A DNA stretch of 64,000 nt from Photobacterium galatheae (GTDB taxonomy: Bacteria > Pseudomonadota > Gammaproteobacteria > Enterobacterales > Vibrionaceae): positions 248,001 to 312,000 of the forward strand of contig NZ_JMIB01000004.1 of NCBI RefSeq assembly GCF_000695255.1, given 5' to 3'. The notes beneath the pieces are model-generated. The model did not search any database. It was not told the origin of the DNA and saw nothing but the letters and a program-made list of their open reading frames with translations. Numbering within the stretch: position 1 is the stretch's first letter; each line of letters begins with the position of its first letter. The position numbers and the translations under genes were made by a program. Of this stretch, positions 35,524 through 45,197 are shown piece after piece.

Positions 35524-35555
35524 CCTTTTCTTAACTTGTGTGAATACTATGATTC

Positions 35556-35587
35556 GGCTCTCACTAATTGTGTGAGCCATTTCTTCA
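35556..35587 (+). terminator. Probable terminator of hemH
   Basis: GGCTCTCAC, TAATT, GTGTGAGCC (one mismatch), then ATTTCTTCATT: good stem, interrupted T-run. Confidence 0.6.
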
Positions 35588-35644
35588 TTGTTCTATATTT
35601 TGTGATATCATCCGCAAGTTTTTTCTACCCGGCAGCGCGATATC

Positions 35645-36946
35645 ATGAAATTTCCTGGTCAACGTAAATCAAAACACTATTTTCCTGTTCATGCTCGAGA
35701 TCCCCTTCTGACTCAGGCCAGCAGCAGGCCTCTCGCCCGTACGCACGTGGTCGGCATTGATCAGACCTTGGTGGATATTGAAGCCTGTGTCGATGATGAA
35801 TTCCTGAATCGCTACTCACTCAGTAAAGGCCATTCTCTGGTCATTGCTGAGGATGCGGCTGAAGCGCTGTATCGTGAACTGAAAGAAAATGACCTGATTC
35901 GACATGAGTTTGCCGGTGGCACCATTGGTAATACGCTCCATAATTATTCTGTACTGGCGGATGATAAATCGGTTCTGCTTGGGGTGATGAGTCAGGATAT
36001 TCAGATTGGCAGCTATGCCTACCGGTATCTGGTGAACACTTCCAGTCGGATGGACCTGAACCATCTTCAGCCGGTTGATGGCCCGATCGGTCGTTGTTTT
36101 GCATTGATTACACCCGATGGTGAGCGTACCTTTGCCATTAACGAAGGTCGGATGAACCAGCTGGAGCCAGACAACATTTCTGAATCCATTTTTGAGCGTG
36201 CTTCTGCGCTGGTTCTGACGGCGTATCTGGTTCGCTGCAAAGAAGGCGATCCAATGCCGGAAGCGACAATGCGTGCTATCGAATATGCGAAAAAATACGA
36301 TGTGCCTGTTGTTCTGACCCTGGGCACCAAGTTTGTGATTGCTGACGATCCGCAGTGGTGGCGCGATTTTCTGAAAGAACATGTCACTGTTGTTGCAATG
36401 AACGAGGACGAGGCGGAAGCCCTGACCGGGTATGCTGATCCGTTGCAAGCTTCAGATAAAGCATTGGATTGGGTCGATTTTGTGTTGTGTACCGCTGGTC
36501 CGGTCGGCCTGTATACTGCCGGATATACGGAAGACAGCACCAAGCGAAAAACCAGTCTGCCGTTGTTACCGGGTGAAATTCCAGAATTCAATCGCTATGA
36601 ATTCAGCCGGCCAATGATGAAAGCAGGTTGTGAAACGCCAATTCGGGTGTATTCGCATATTGCGCCATACATGGGTGGCCCTGAGCGTATCAAGAATACC
36701 AATGGCGCAGGGGACGGTGCTTTGTCCGCGCTGCTGCACGACATGGCTGCGAATCGTTATCACAAAGAAAATGTGCCGAAATCCAGTAAGCACAGCTACG
36801 ATTTCCTGACGTATTCTTCTTTTTCGCAGATTTGTCTGTACTCAAACCGAGTCAGTTATGAAGTTCTGGCGCAGCATTCACCACGCCTGTCGCGTGGTTT
36901 GCCTGAGCGGGAAGACAGTCTGGAAGAAGCCTACTGGGAACGTTAA
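35645..36946 (+). CDS. gsk: Inosine/guanosine kinase
   Basis: A 433-residue PfkB/ribokinase-family enzyme that phosphorylates inosine and guanosine for purine salvage. Substrate-side motif FAGGTIGNTLHNYSVLAD, and the anion-hole/catalytic motif TNGAGDGALSALLHD near the C-terminus with catalytic Asp. The length equals E. coli Gsk (434). Start ATG 35645. Lies after hemH, as in E. coli. Confidence 0.94.
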   Translation: MKFPGQRKSKHYFPVHARDPLLTQASSRPLARTHVVGIDQTLVDIEACVDDEFLNRYSLSKGHSLVIAEDAAEALYRELKENDLIRHEFAGGTIGNTLHNYSVLADDKSVLLGVMSQDIQIGSYAYRYLVNTSSRMDLNHLQPVDGPIGRCFALITPDGERTFAINEGRMNQLEPDNISESIFERASALVLTAYLVRCKEGDPMPEATMRAIEYAKKYDVPVVLTLGTKFVIADDPQWWRDFLKEHVTVVAMNEDEAEALTGYADPLQASDKALDWVDFVLCTAGPVGLYTAGYTEDSTKRKTSLPLLPGEIPEFNRYEFSRPMMKAGCETPIRVYSHIAPYMGGPERIKNTNGAGDGALSALLHDMAANRYHKENVPKSSKHSYDFLTYSSFSQICLYSNRVSYEVLAQHSPRLSRGLPEREDSLEEAYWER

Positions 36947-36966
36947 TTCTGATAGCTTCCACCTGT

Positions 36967-37002
36967 TAGCAAAAAACCGTCATTGTGACGGTTTTTTGCT
37001 AT
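36967..37002 (+). terminator. Terminator of gsk
   Basis: AGCAAAAAACCGTCA, TTG, TGACGGTTTTTTGCT: a perfect 15-base inverted repeat with T-run. Confidence 0.92.
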
Positions 37003-37583
37003 CTGGAGAGGAACAAAATGACAATTTCATACGGTGAATTTCACTGAAAAATGCAAGCAAACGATTTCGTGATGATAGGTTTTGTTAATTACTTTCAGAA
37101 AACCCTCAGGATACCGTTGACAGCACGTCATGATGAGATTGGGCAGTTTCAAGCAATTTTTGACTGAGCTTCACAGGACTCGTATCGACGTAAATCAAAT
37201 TTCAGTTCAGATTTTTTTTCACAGGCGAAAAAATTAATCCGCCAGATTTCGGTCATTTTAAATGCATTTTTCTTGTTTTTTTTGTTCATTCGGATCAGGT
37301 CCGGCCATGATATGGCAGAAAGGGGATGGCCAAAAAGGCGGAGTGAGATATTTTCTCAGGCCATGATGTTCCAGTTTTTACGTCAATTGATAGAATTAGC
37401 GGGATGTAACTTTGTGACAAATGCAGCTATAGTGTGCTTCACCCTGGGTTAACCCCCATTTTGATAGGTTTAGACTATTAAATTGAGAGGCCAGGACATC
37501 GGCATACTGTCGTTCTGAATGTTATGCTTTGCCGGACTTTCAACCCGTCAAACCTGTACACCTGTTAGGGAAAGAAAAAGAAC
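37003..37583 (+). promoter_or_regulatory. Long zwf upstream region with a HexR-like operator
   Basis: About 580 bases with no gene seen; 37200-37300 is rich in T runs. TGTAACTTTGTGACA at 37405-37419 is close to the HexR operator (TGTAATTAAATTACA type). TATAGT (37428-37433) is a candidate -10, with the 17-base spacing placing the -35 inside the HexR-like box. Leader of ~145 bases before zwf. HexR is the known repressor of zwf-type genes in gamma-proteobacteria. Confidence 0.45.
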
Positions 37584-39083
37584 ATGGTCATACCTGAAAA
37601 CAGCGATATCGTTATTTTTGGCGCCTCAGGCGATCTGACATATCGTAAGCTTATCCCAGCGCTGTATCATCTGTATGTCAATCAGATGTTACCTTCTGAT
37701 TTCTCTATCCTTGGCGTCAGCCGTACCGCTCACAGCGATGAGGAATACAGAGAAAAAGTTCGGGCCTCTCTGCTGAAAACCGAGAAGACCGATCCTGAGA
37801 AGCTGGCCGAGTTTTGTCAGCATGTTGGTTATCAGGCCATCAACACGCTTGATTGTGATGACTATGGTAAGTTGCAACAACGACTGCAAGAAAAAGCTGC
37901 GCAATCTGACACCCCCCGTAATAGCCTCTTCTATCTCGCCACGCCCCCAAGCCTGTACGATGTCATCCCAGCCAGTCTGGCGGCCCATGGCCTGAATGAT
38001 GAAAGTACTGGCTGGAAACGCCTGATCATTGAAAAGCCTTTTGGATATGATCTGGAGACGGCTCAGGAACTTGATAAGAAGCTGCATCAGCATTTCAAGG
38101 AAAGTCAGATTTTCCGGATCGATCACTATCTGGGGAAAGAAACCGTACAGAATCTACTGGTTTTCCGTTTTGCGAACGGTATGTTCGAGCCACTTTGGAA
38201 CCGTAATTTCATTGATTATGTGGAAATTACAGCCGCAGAGTTTCTCGGAGTAGAAGAGCGTGGCGGTTATTACGATAACGCCGGCGCCGTCCGTGACATG
38301 CTGCAGAATCACCTGCTTCAGGTGCTGGCGATGGTTGCCATGGAGCCGCCATCAGCAATTAACGGGAACGCGATGCGTGACGAAGTGGCCAAAGTGCTGA
38401 ACAGCCTGCAGCCACTGTCGGATGAAGACCTGCGTCAGAATCTGGTGCTGGGGCAGTACACCGCATCTGAACTGCGGGGCAAAGAACTGCCTGGTTACCG
38501 TGAAGAGCCTGGTGTTTCTGAAGAATCCCGTACTGAAACTTATGTGGGTCTGAAAGCTTTCATCAACAACTGGCGCTGGAATGGTGTGCCATTCTATATC
38601 CGGACGGGTAAACGTCTGCCCACGCGAGTGACCGAAGTCGTCATTCACTTTAAGAAAACGCCTCACCCTGTATTCGGGAAAGATGCGCCGGATAATAAAC
38701 TGGTGCTTCGTATTCAGCCGGATGAAGGCATTTTGATGAACTTTGCTCTGAAACGTCCGGGTGCTGGCTTCAAAACTCAGGAAGTTGCGATGGACTTCCG
38801 TTACGACGAACTGGTGGACAGCAACGTCCTGACTGCTTATGAGCGTCTGTTGCTGGATGCAATGGGTGGCGATTCAACGCTATTCGCTCGTAGCGATGCG
38901 GTTGAAGCCTGCTGGCGCTATGTCCAGCCAATCCTGTCATTCAATCAGGACCCGCATGCACTGTTTGGCTATGCTTGTGGAACCTGGGGCCCGAAAGAGG
39001 CGGACGAACTGCTGGCCCGTGACAATCGAGCCTGGCGTTTTCCGTGTTCAAATCTGACCAACACTGAATATTGCGAGCTTTAA
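37584..39083 (+). CDS. zwf: Glucose-6-phosphate 1-dehydrogenase
   Basis: A 499-residue NADP-dependent enzyme, first step of the oxidative pentose-phosphate and Entner-Doudoroff routes. N-terminal nucleotide motif [20 protein letters not shown] and active-site motif [13 protein letters not shown] with the catalytic His/Lys. First gene of zwf-pgl-gnd: pgl begins two bases after the stop. GGGAAAG lies upstream of ATG 37584. Confidence 0.96.
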   Translation: MVIPENSDIVIFGASGDLTYRKLIPALYHLYVNQMLPSDFSILGVSRTAHSDEEYREKVRASLLKTEKTDPEKLAEFCQHVGYQAINTLDCDDYGKLQQRLQEKAAQSDTPRNSLFYLATPPSLYDVIPASLAAHGLNDESTGWKRLIIEKPFGYDLETAQELDKKLHQHFKESQIFRIDHYLGKETVQNLLVFRFANGMFEPLWNRNFIDYVEITAAEFLGVEERGGYYDNAGAVRDMLQNHLLQVLAMVAMEPPSAINGNAMRDEVAKVLNSLQPLSDEDLRQNLVLGQYTASELRGKELPGYREEPGVSEESRTETYVGLKAFINNWRWNGVPFYIRTGKRLPTRVTEVVIHFKKTPHPVFGKDAPDNKLVLRIQPDEGILMNFALKRPGAGFKTQEVAMDFRYDELVDSNVLTAYERLLLDAMGGDSTLFARSDAVEACWRYVQPILSFNQDPHALFGYACGTWGPKEADELLARDNRAWRFPCSNLTNTEYCEL

Positions 39084-39085
39084 TC

Positions 39086-39811
39086 ATGACTGAGCTGAAA
39101 ATTCATGACAATGCGGAAGCCGTTGTTCAAAGCCTGGCAGATGAGCTGATGGCCATCAGCCAGCAGAACACACCGGTTCATGTTTCGCTGTCGGGTGGCA
39201 GTACGCCGAAACAATTGTTTTCTGCGTTGGCGCAAGCGCCTTATGCCGAAGGGGTAAACTGGAAAAATCTGCATTTCTGGTGGGGGGACGAGCGTTGCGT
39301 CGCCCCGGATGATGCAGAAAGTAACTATGGCTGTGCGCAGTCACTGCTGTTTGATCATGTCGCCATTCCTGCAGAAAACATTCACCGTATCCGGGGTGAG
39401 GATGACCCTCAGGCGGAAGCCAAGCGCTTTGCCGAAGAGATGCTGGCTGTGATTCCGTCTGAACACGGCCTGCCAGTGTTTGACTGGATTCTGCTGGGTG
39501 TCGGTGATGATGGTCATACCGCATCTCTGTTCCCGGGACAGACAAATTACGATGAGCCTGCACTGAGTTTGGTGGCACCTCATCCGCAAAGTGGTCAGTT
39601 ACGTGTGAGTAAATCTGCACGTGTGCTGGAAGCCGCAAAACGAATTTCTTATCTGGTCATTGGTGCAGGGAAAACTGACATTGTGGAAGAAATCCACACA
39701 CAACCTGCCGAGACCTTGCCTTACCCGGCCGCAAAAATTCAGGCCCGTAACGGTAAAACAGAATGGTATTTGGATGCAGTAGCAGCCAGTAAGTTAGCGA
39801 TTGGAGAATAA
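39086..39811 (+). CDS. pgl: 6-phosphogluconolactonase
   Basis: A 241-residue enzyme of the NagB/SOL fold that hydrolyses 6-phosphogluconolactone. Motifs SLSGGSTPKQLFSALA, HFWWGDERCVAPDDAESNYG and GVGDDGHTASLFPG are diagnostic of this family rather than of NagB. Start ATG 39086, two bases beyond zwf; an in-frame TTG lies in zwf. Gnd follows after four bases, so three consecutive pathway steps are co-transcribed. Confidence 0.94.
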   Translation: MTELKIHDNAEAVVQSLADELMAISQQNTPVHVSLSGGSTPKQLFSALAQAPYAEGVNWKNLHFWWGDERCVAPDDAESNYGCAQSLLFDHVAIPAENIHRIRGEDDPQAEAKRFAEEMLAVIPSEHGLPVFDWILLGVGDDGHTASLFPGQTNYDEPALSLVAPHPQSGQLRVSKSARVLEAAKRISYLVIGAGKTDIVEEIHTQPAETLPYPAAKIQARNGKTEWYLDAVAASKLAIGE

Positions 39812-39815
39812 AAGA

Positions 39816-41264
39816 ATGAAAGGTGATATTGGTGTAATCGGCCTTGCCGTGATGGGCCAGAACCTGATCCTGAACATGGATGACCATGGTTTTAAGGTCG
39901 TTGCGCATAACCGTACAGCTGCCAAAGTCGACGAATTTCTGAACGGACCTGCAAAAGGCACCAAGATTGAAGGTGCTTATAGCCTGCAGGAGCTGGTGGA
40001 CAAACTGGAAGCGCCACGCAAAATCATGCTGATGGTGCGTGCCGGTGACGTGGTTGACAGCTTCATTGAGCAACTGATTCCGCTGCTGGATAAAGGCGAT
40101 ATCATCATTGATGGTGGTAACTCGAACTATCCGGACAGCATCCGCCGTGTGGATTATCTGAAAGAGAAAGGTCTGCGTTTCATCGGTGCTGGTGTTTCCG
40201 GTGGTGAAGAGGGTGCGCGTTTCGGACCTTCCATCATGCCTGGTGGTGATGCAGAAGCTTGGCCGTTCGTGAAGCCGATTTTCCAGGCGATTGCTGCCAA
40301 GACAGAACAAGGTGAGCCTTGCTGTGACTGGGTTGGCGAATCTGGTGCTGGTCATTTCGTGAAGATGGTACACAACGGGATTGAATACGGTGATATGCAG
40401 CTGATCAGCGAAGCTTATCACTTCATGAAGACCGGTCTGGGCATGACTCATGAAGAAATGGAACAAGCGTTCCGTGACTGGAATGCGACTGAACTGAACA
40501 GCTACCTGATCGAAATCACAGCCGATATCCTGGCTTACCGTGATGAAGATGGTGAGCCGCTGGTTGAGAAAATCATGGACTCAGCTGGCCAGAAAGGGAC
40601 AGGTAAATGGACAGGCATCAATGCACTGGACATGGGTATCCCACTGACGCTGATCACTGAGTCTGTCTTTGCTCGTTGCCTGTCTTCTCTGAAAGACCAG
40701 CGTGAAGACGCCGAGAAGCTGTTCAACAAGACGGTTGAGCCAGTGGAAGGTGACAAGGCTGAGTGGCTGGAAGCGGTTCGTCAGGCGCTGCTGGCGTCGA
40801 AGATTATCTCTTACGCACAAGGCTTCATGCTGATGCGTCAGGCTTCTGAGGAGAATAACTGGAACCTGAATTACGGTAATGTTGCGCTGATGTGGCGTGG
40901 CGGCTGTATTATTCGTTCTGCATTCCTGGGCAACATCCGCGATGCTTTCGATAATGCTCCTTCACTGGCGTTCCTGGGCTCCGATCCATACTTCAAAGCG
41001 ATTCTGGATAACAGCATGAAGTCATGGCGTAAAGTGGCAGCGAAATCTCTGGAAATCGGCCTGCCAATGCCATGCCTGACATCAGCACTGACCTTCCTGG
41101 ATGGTTACACCACTGCACGTCTGCCAGCAAACATGTTGCAGGCTCAGCGTGACTACTTCGGTGCGCACACCTATGAGCGTATCGACCAGCCTCGTGGCCA
41201 GTACTTCCACACCAACTGGACCGGTACAGGTGGTGACACGGCATCAACAACTTACGACGTGTAA
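39816..41264 (+). CDS. gnd: 6-phosphogluconate dehydrogenase, decarboxylating
   Basis: A 482-residue enzyme, the usual length. N-terminal NADP motif GLAVMGQNLILNM followed by NRT, the GGEEGARFGPSIMPGG signature, and catalytic KMVHNGIEYGDMQ. Makes ribulose 5-phosphate, CO2 and NADPH. Start ATG 39816 with GGAG upstream. Last gene of the pentose-phosphate operon. Biased codon use suggests high expression. Confidence 0.96.
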   Translation: MKGDIGVIGLAVMGQNLILNMDDHGFKVVAHNRTAAKVDEFLNGPAKGTKIEGAYSLQELVDKLEAPRKIMLMVRAGDVVDSFIEQLIPLLDKGDIIIDGGNSNYPDSIRRVDYLKEKGLRFIGAGVSGGEEGARFGPSIMPGGDAEAWPFVKPIFQAIAAKTEQGEPCCDWVGESGAGHFVKMVHNGIEYGDMQLISEAYHFMKTGLGMTHEEMEQAFRDWNATELNSYLIEITADILAYRDEDGEPLVEKIMDSAGQKGTGKWTGINALDMGIPLTLITESVFARCLSSLKDQREDAEKLFNKTVEPVEGDKAEWLEAVRQALLASKIISYAQGFMLMRQASEENNWNLNYGNVALMWRGGCIIRSAFLGNIRDAFDNAPSLAFLGSDPYFKAILDNSMKSWRKVAAKSLEIGLPMPCLTSALTFLDGYTTARLPANMLQAQRDYFGAHTYERIDQPRGQYFHTNWTGTGGDTASTTYDV

Positions 41265-41286
41265 GTTGAACAATCTTCAGTGATGA

Positions 41287-41314
41287 CAAAAGGAGCCCGC
41301 GAGGCTCCTTTTTT
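41287..41314 (+). terminator. Terminator of the zwf-pgl-gnd operon
   Basis: AAAAGGAGCC, CGCGA, GGCTCCTTTTTT about 25 bases after gnd. Confidence 0.92.
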
Positions 41315-41351
41315 GTACTTGTACTTGTACTTGCACTTGTTGTACATGTAC
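41313..41351. repeat. TTGTAC hexanucleotide repeat
   Basis: Three perfect TTGTAC units (41313-41330), one TTGCAC, then TTGT-TGTAC and ATGTAC. It begins at the T-run of the gnd terminator, in the non-coding gap between two convergent operons. Could vary in copy number between strains. Confidence 0.75.
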
Positions 41352-41400
41352 TTTGCTTTTGGAAATCGCTGTCTGGGGTTCAGAGAACGTACTGAGATGC

Positions 41401-41433
41401 AGGAAAAGAGAAAGGGGCCTTCCTGGCCCCTTT
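41401..41433 (-). terminator. Terminator of asnB
   Basis: On the minus strand AAAGGGGCC, AGGAA, GGCCCCTTT, then CTCTTTTCC: strong stem, T-rich tail, ~70 bases past the asnB stop. Confidence 0.8.
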
Positions 41434-41504
41434 GAGGTTGCCTTCGCATGCGGAGATAAGGCAAGCAAAGACGGACGCGCTCTTGGATGGAGTAACGCTC
41501 GGTC

Positions 41505-43178
41505 TTAAGCCTTCTGATAGGCTTCGTTGTGGACGGCTGCAACGGCGCGACCTGATGGGTCTACACTGTTCTTAAAGCTTTCGTCCCACTCAATCGCCTT
41601 GGCAGAAGAACAGGCAATTGAAGGGCCACCCGGGACACATTTTGCTGCGTCTTCCAGCGGGAACAGCTCCTCAAAGATTTCACGATATACGTATGCTTCC
41701 TTGGTTGTTGGCGTGTTATACGGGAAACGGAAGCGGGCTGTTTCCAGTTGTTGATCCGTCACTTTCGCAGCAGCCACTTCTTTCAGGGTGTCAATCCAGC
41801 TATAGCCAACACCATCAGAGAACTGTTCTTTCTGGCGCCACGCGACTGACTCTGGCAGCAGGTCGCCGAAACACTCGCGAATGATGTGTTTTTCCATTTT
41901 CCCGTTACCGCACATTTTGTCCTGTGGGTTGATGCTCATCGCGACTTCCAGGAATTCTTTATCCAGGAATGGGACACGCGCTTCGATACCCCAGGCCGCC
42001 ATGGATTTGTTTGCACGGGCACAGTCGAACATGTTCAGCGCCAGTAGCTTACGGACTGTTTCTTCATGAAACTCCTGAGCGTCTGGTGCTTTATGGAAGT
42101 ACAGATAACCGCCGAAGACTTCGTCAGCACCTTCACCAGACAGAACCATTTTGATCCCCATCGCGCGGATTTTACGGGACATCAGGTACATAGGGGTTGA
42201 TGCACGGATGGTTGTCACATCATATGTTTCGATGTGGTAAATCACATCCCGGATGGCGTCCAGACCTTCCTGAATAGTGTAAGTGAGTTCATGGTGGACA
42301 GTGCCAATATGATCGGCCACCTTCCGAGCGGCTTTCAGATCTGGCGCACCTTCCAGGCCAACTGCGAATGAGTGCAGGGTTGGCCACCAGGCATCCGATT
42401 GTTCGTTGTCTTCAATACGACGTGATGCAAATTGCTTGGTAATCGCAGAAATCACGGATGAATCAAGGCCGCCAGACAGTAATACACCGTAAGGAACATC
42501 GGTCATCAGCTGGCGCTTCACGGCACTTTCCAGTGCTGATTTCAGTTTTTCTTTGTTTGTTTCAGCATCGGTGACAGCGTCAAAGCTCATCCAGTCACGT
42601 TTGTAGTAACGAACAGGCTCACCTTTTTTGCTCCACAGGAAATGGCCGGGAGGAAACTCGCTAATCGTTTTACAAACAGGGACCAGCGCTTTCATCTCAG
42701 AAGCGACATAGTAGTTTCCATGTTCATCGTGGCCATGATAGAGCGGAATGATACCGATATGGTCACGACCAATCAGATAGGCATCTTCTTCGGCATCGTA
42801 CAGAATGAAGCCAAAAATACCGTTCAGGTAGTCCAGTAGCTCCGGGCCTTTTTCTTTGTAAAGTGCCAGGATGATTTCACAGTCAGATTCAGTTTGAAAC
42901 GGATAGTCAGCGGCCAGTTCTGCTTGCAAATCTTTATGGTTGTATATTTCGCCGTTGACGGCCAGCACATGCGTACGGTCGGCGTTGTACAGAGGCTGTT
43001 CACCGCTGTTCAGGTCGACAATGGCCAAACGCTCATGGGCAAGGATGGCTTTATCAGATGAATAAATGCCAGACCAGTCTGGTCCACGGTGACGCATTTT
43101 CTTCGACATGGCCAGCGCGGTTTCACGCAGGGCCGTTGGGTCGCTTTTAATATCTAGAATCCCGAATACTGAGCACAT
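41505..43178 (-). CDS. asnB: Asparagine synthase B, glutamine-hydrolysing
   Basis: A 557-residue two-domain enzyme that makes Asn from Asp, Gln and ATP. The class II glutaminase starts with the nucleophile Cys2 (MCSVFGILDIKSD) and has RGPDWSG and the EIYNH region. The synthetase domain holds the ATP pyrophosphatase loop LLSGGLDSSVISAI and LSGEGADEVFGGY. Close in length to E. coli AsnB (554). Start ATG 43178 fixed by Cys2. Single gene, ended by its own terminator. Confidence 0.96.
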   Translation of the reverse strand: MCSVFGILDIKSDPTALRETALAMSKKMRHRGPDWSGIYSSDKAILAHERLAIVDLNSGEQPLYNADRTHVLAVNGEIYNHKDLQAELAADYPFQTESDCEIILALYKEKGPELLDYLNGIFGFILYDAEEDAYLIGRDHIGIIPLYHGHDEHGNYYVASEMKALVPVCKTISEFPPGHFLWSKKGEPVRYYKRDWMSFDAVTDAETNKEKLKSALESAVKRQLMTDVPYGVLLSGGLDSSVISAITKQFASRRIEDNEQSDAWWPTLHSFAVGLEGAPDLKAARKVADHIGTVHHELTYTIQEGLDAIRDVIYHIETYDVTTIRASTPMYLMSRKIRAMGIKMVLSGEGADEVFGGYLYFHKAPDAQEFHEETVRKLLALNMFDCARANKSMAAWGIEARVPFLDKEFLEVAMSINPQDKMCGNGKMEKHIIRECFGDLLPESVAWRQKEQFSDGVGYSWIDTLKEVAAAKVTDQQLETARFRFPYNTPTTKEAYVYREIFEELFPLEDAAKCVPGGPSIACSSAKAIEWDESFKNSVDPSGRAVAAVHNEAYQKA

Positions 43179-43407
43179 ACTGACTACTCCAACACTTGGT
43201 TAAATTGGGTGAAACAAAGCCTGAATGAAGAAAGGGTATTGTTATTGTCCCTCAGCTTTTGTTCCGTTCTGATTGTTAAAATTGCGTATTCAACAAACAA
43301 AAGCAACCCAAAACCGCCAATCAATGTAAAAAACACGCCTTTGGTGAATAAATTCTAATAAATTTCGGGTATGCTGAATTTTATTTAGAATCGGTTGGTT
43401 TTTTGGG

Positions 43408-43450
43408 CAGAATTCCGAACGGCCGCTGTACGGCCATTCGGAGAATTCTG
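43408..43450. repeat. Long imperfect inverted repeat (arms ~20 bases)
   Basis: Left arm CAGAATT-CCGAACGGCCG, loop CTGTA, right arm CGGCCATTCGGAGAATTCTG; 18 of ~20 positions pair. It lies 24 bases past the stop of the antiporter gene. No T-run follows on the antiporter's strand, so it is either an mRNA-stabilising hairpin or a mobile repeat rather than a classical terminator. Confidence 0.7.
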
Positions 43451-43473
43451 AGGATTGGAAAGTATCTGAGAGG

Positions 43474-45060
43474 TTAAAAGGATTGAATGTCTGCGGTGAC
43501 TGATTCACAAACATGCCGGGCGAAGCCGTTGCCTGCTTCCCGATAGATGTTGAAAGCTGCATCAACACCCAGTTCGAGGAGTGCCGCTTCTTCATCTTCA
43601 TATCGGGCAATCGCAGCAATTTTTCCCTTATAGCCAAGTTGGCGGATTTGCTCCAAAGCAAAGGTGTTCGCCTGACTGTGAGGCATTGCCAACAGGATCA
43701 GGCGGGTCTGGTGACGGGAAATGACCCGAGCCCAGAAGTCTGGATCGGTTGCATCTCCAAGGATGACGTGGCGGCCTTCTTGAACATGTTGTTCCACAGC
43801 TTCTTCGCGGTTTTCGATACCGACCACTTGAGGGCCGAAGCGACGAACCATTTCTTCATAAGCGCCGGTGCCGATCCTGCCCATTCCAAGGATAAGCACT
43901 TGCTTTTGGCCGAGATCAATCAGCCGGTCATTCGGGTTGAGTTTTTCTGGCTCAAATTCTTTTAACCAACGTGTGCTTTCCCGGTAGATACGGTGGCTCA
44001 GGCTGTTCAAAGGCGCTGACAACAAGAAAGACAGTGAAACGGCGATTGCAATCGCGACCAGAAAGTCGCCTGGTAACCACCCTTGTTGATAGGCAAGTCC
44101 GGCAACAATCAGGCCAAACTCACTGTAGTTGAACAGGGTCAGCGTGCCGAGTAATGAGGTCCGGACCCGGAAATGAAAATGGTGGAACACCAGATAGTAC
44201 AGCAGGCCCTTCAGTGGCAGCAGTAACAGGAGTAGTAGTGCTAGCAGGAACCCTTCCCAGGTGGGGGATTCGGCAAGTCCGATATTGAGGAAAAAGAAAA
44301 CCAGCAATAATTCTTTTAAGTTAAAGAGCGATTTCGACAGTTCCGATGATTTGGGGTGTGCAGCCAGCAACATGCCCAACACGAGAGCGCCGAGATCAGC
44401 CTTCATGCCAACCAGGCTAAAGAGCCCGGCTCCGGCAACCAGAGCCAGAAAAATGCCATAAAGGACCAGCATTTCACCATGTCCGGCTTTATCCAGAATT
44501 CTGAACAGAGAAGGACGGAGCAACGGTAAGGCAAACAGGGCCAGTGCGGTGATTTCAGGTAATTTACCCGTTGATGCGGTCAGGAAAACGACAGCGAAAA
44601 TATCCTGCATGACGAGAACGCCAATGGCGAGTGTGCCATAGGTTGCATTGAGTTCGCCTTTTTCCTGTAACGCCTTGATTGCAAAAACAGTACTGGAAAA
44701 GGAGAGCGCGAAGCCAAGTAAGGCCAATTGCGTGAATTCAAGACTGTCGAGGATACCCAGCCCCAATGATTTGAGAGCAAATAGGGCAAAGGTAAAAACA
44801 GAGGTCGTCAGAATGTTGTGTATTGTTGCGCCGGCCCAGACTTCTTTTTGCAAAAGGGTTTTAATGTCCAGCTTCAGGCCAATACAAAAGAGCAGAATGG
44901 TGACCCCGAGATCTGCAATGGCTGTGATCGTGGGGGTTGTTGAATAGCCGAAAGAGTTCAGAACAAATCCCGCGACCAGGAATCCGACTAACGGGGGGAG
45001 TTTGCTTCTAAGTGCTAAATAACCTGCCAGAAAAGCGGCAATGATATAAATCAGGTCCAT
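43474..45060 (-). CDS. Cation:proton antiporter with C-terminal RCK/TrkA-N domain (KefB/YbaL-like)
   Basis: A ~528-residue protein with about 12 membrane segments (residues ~1-385), a typical CPA2 exchanger: VTILLFCIGLKLDIKTL, FALSFSSTVFAIKAL, GVLVMQDIFAVVFL, MKADLGALVLGMLLA. A cytosolic Rossmann domain follows (VLILGMGRIGTGAYEEM, then GDATDPDF) which would bind NAD(H) or another ligand and gate K+ or Na+ efflux. Start ATG 45060 (MDLIYIIAAFLAGYLALRS); a TTG 24 bases earlier is in frame. E. coli has ybaL next to gsk, which fits the wider synteny. The ion is not determinable. Confidence 0.87.
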   Translation of the reverse strand: MDLIYIIAAFLAGYLALRSKLPPLVGFLVAGFVLNSFGYSTTPTITAIADLGVTILLFCIGLKLDIKTLLQKEVWAGATIHNILTTSVFTFALFALKSLGLGILDSLEFTQLALLGFALSFSSTVFAIKALQEKGELNATYGTLAIGVLVMQDIFAVVFLTASTGKLPEITALALFALPLLRPSLFRILDKAGHGEMLVLYGIFLALVAGAGLFSLVGMKADLGALVLGMLLAAHPKSSELSKSLFNLKELLLVFFFLNIGLAESPTWEGFLLALLLLLLLPLKGLLYYLVFHHFHFRVRTSLLGTLTLFNYSEFGLIVAGLAYQQGWLPGDFLVAIAIAVSLSFLLSAPLNSLSHRIYRESTRWLKEFEPEKLNPNDRLIDLGQKQVLILGMGRIGTGAYEEMVRRFGPQVVGIENREEAVEQHVQEGRHVILGDATDPDFWARVISRHQTRLILLAMPHSQANTFALEQIRQLGYKGKIAAIARYEDEEAALLELGVDAAFNIYREAGNGFARHVCESVTADIQSF

Positions 45061-45134
45061 AATAAAGCTTCGTATCCAGAGCAATAAGAAATGAAATCAT
45101 TTCAATTGGTTGCATTTATTGGGCCGAATATAAC

Positions 45135-45166
45135 ACAGGGTATGCCCTAAAAAAGACATACCCTGT
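45135..45166 (-). terminator. Stem-loop downstream of nagC
   Basis: ACAGGGTATG and CATACCCTGT form a perfect 10-base stem around a 12-base loop, 32 bases past the nagC stop. On the minus strand it is followed by GTTATATTC, a weak T-run. Confidence 0.55.
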
Positions 45167-45197
45167 CAACATAATCGTTTTCTAATTGTAACTGTTT

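Noticed and set aside
39657-40466. 269-residue minus-strand frame over gnd
   Set aside because: Shadow frame caused by codon bias of gnd; no recognisable domain.
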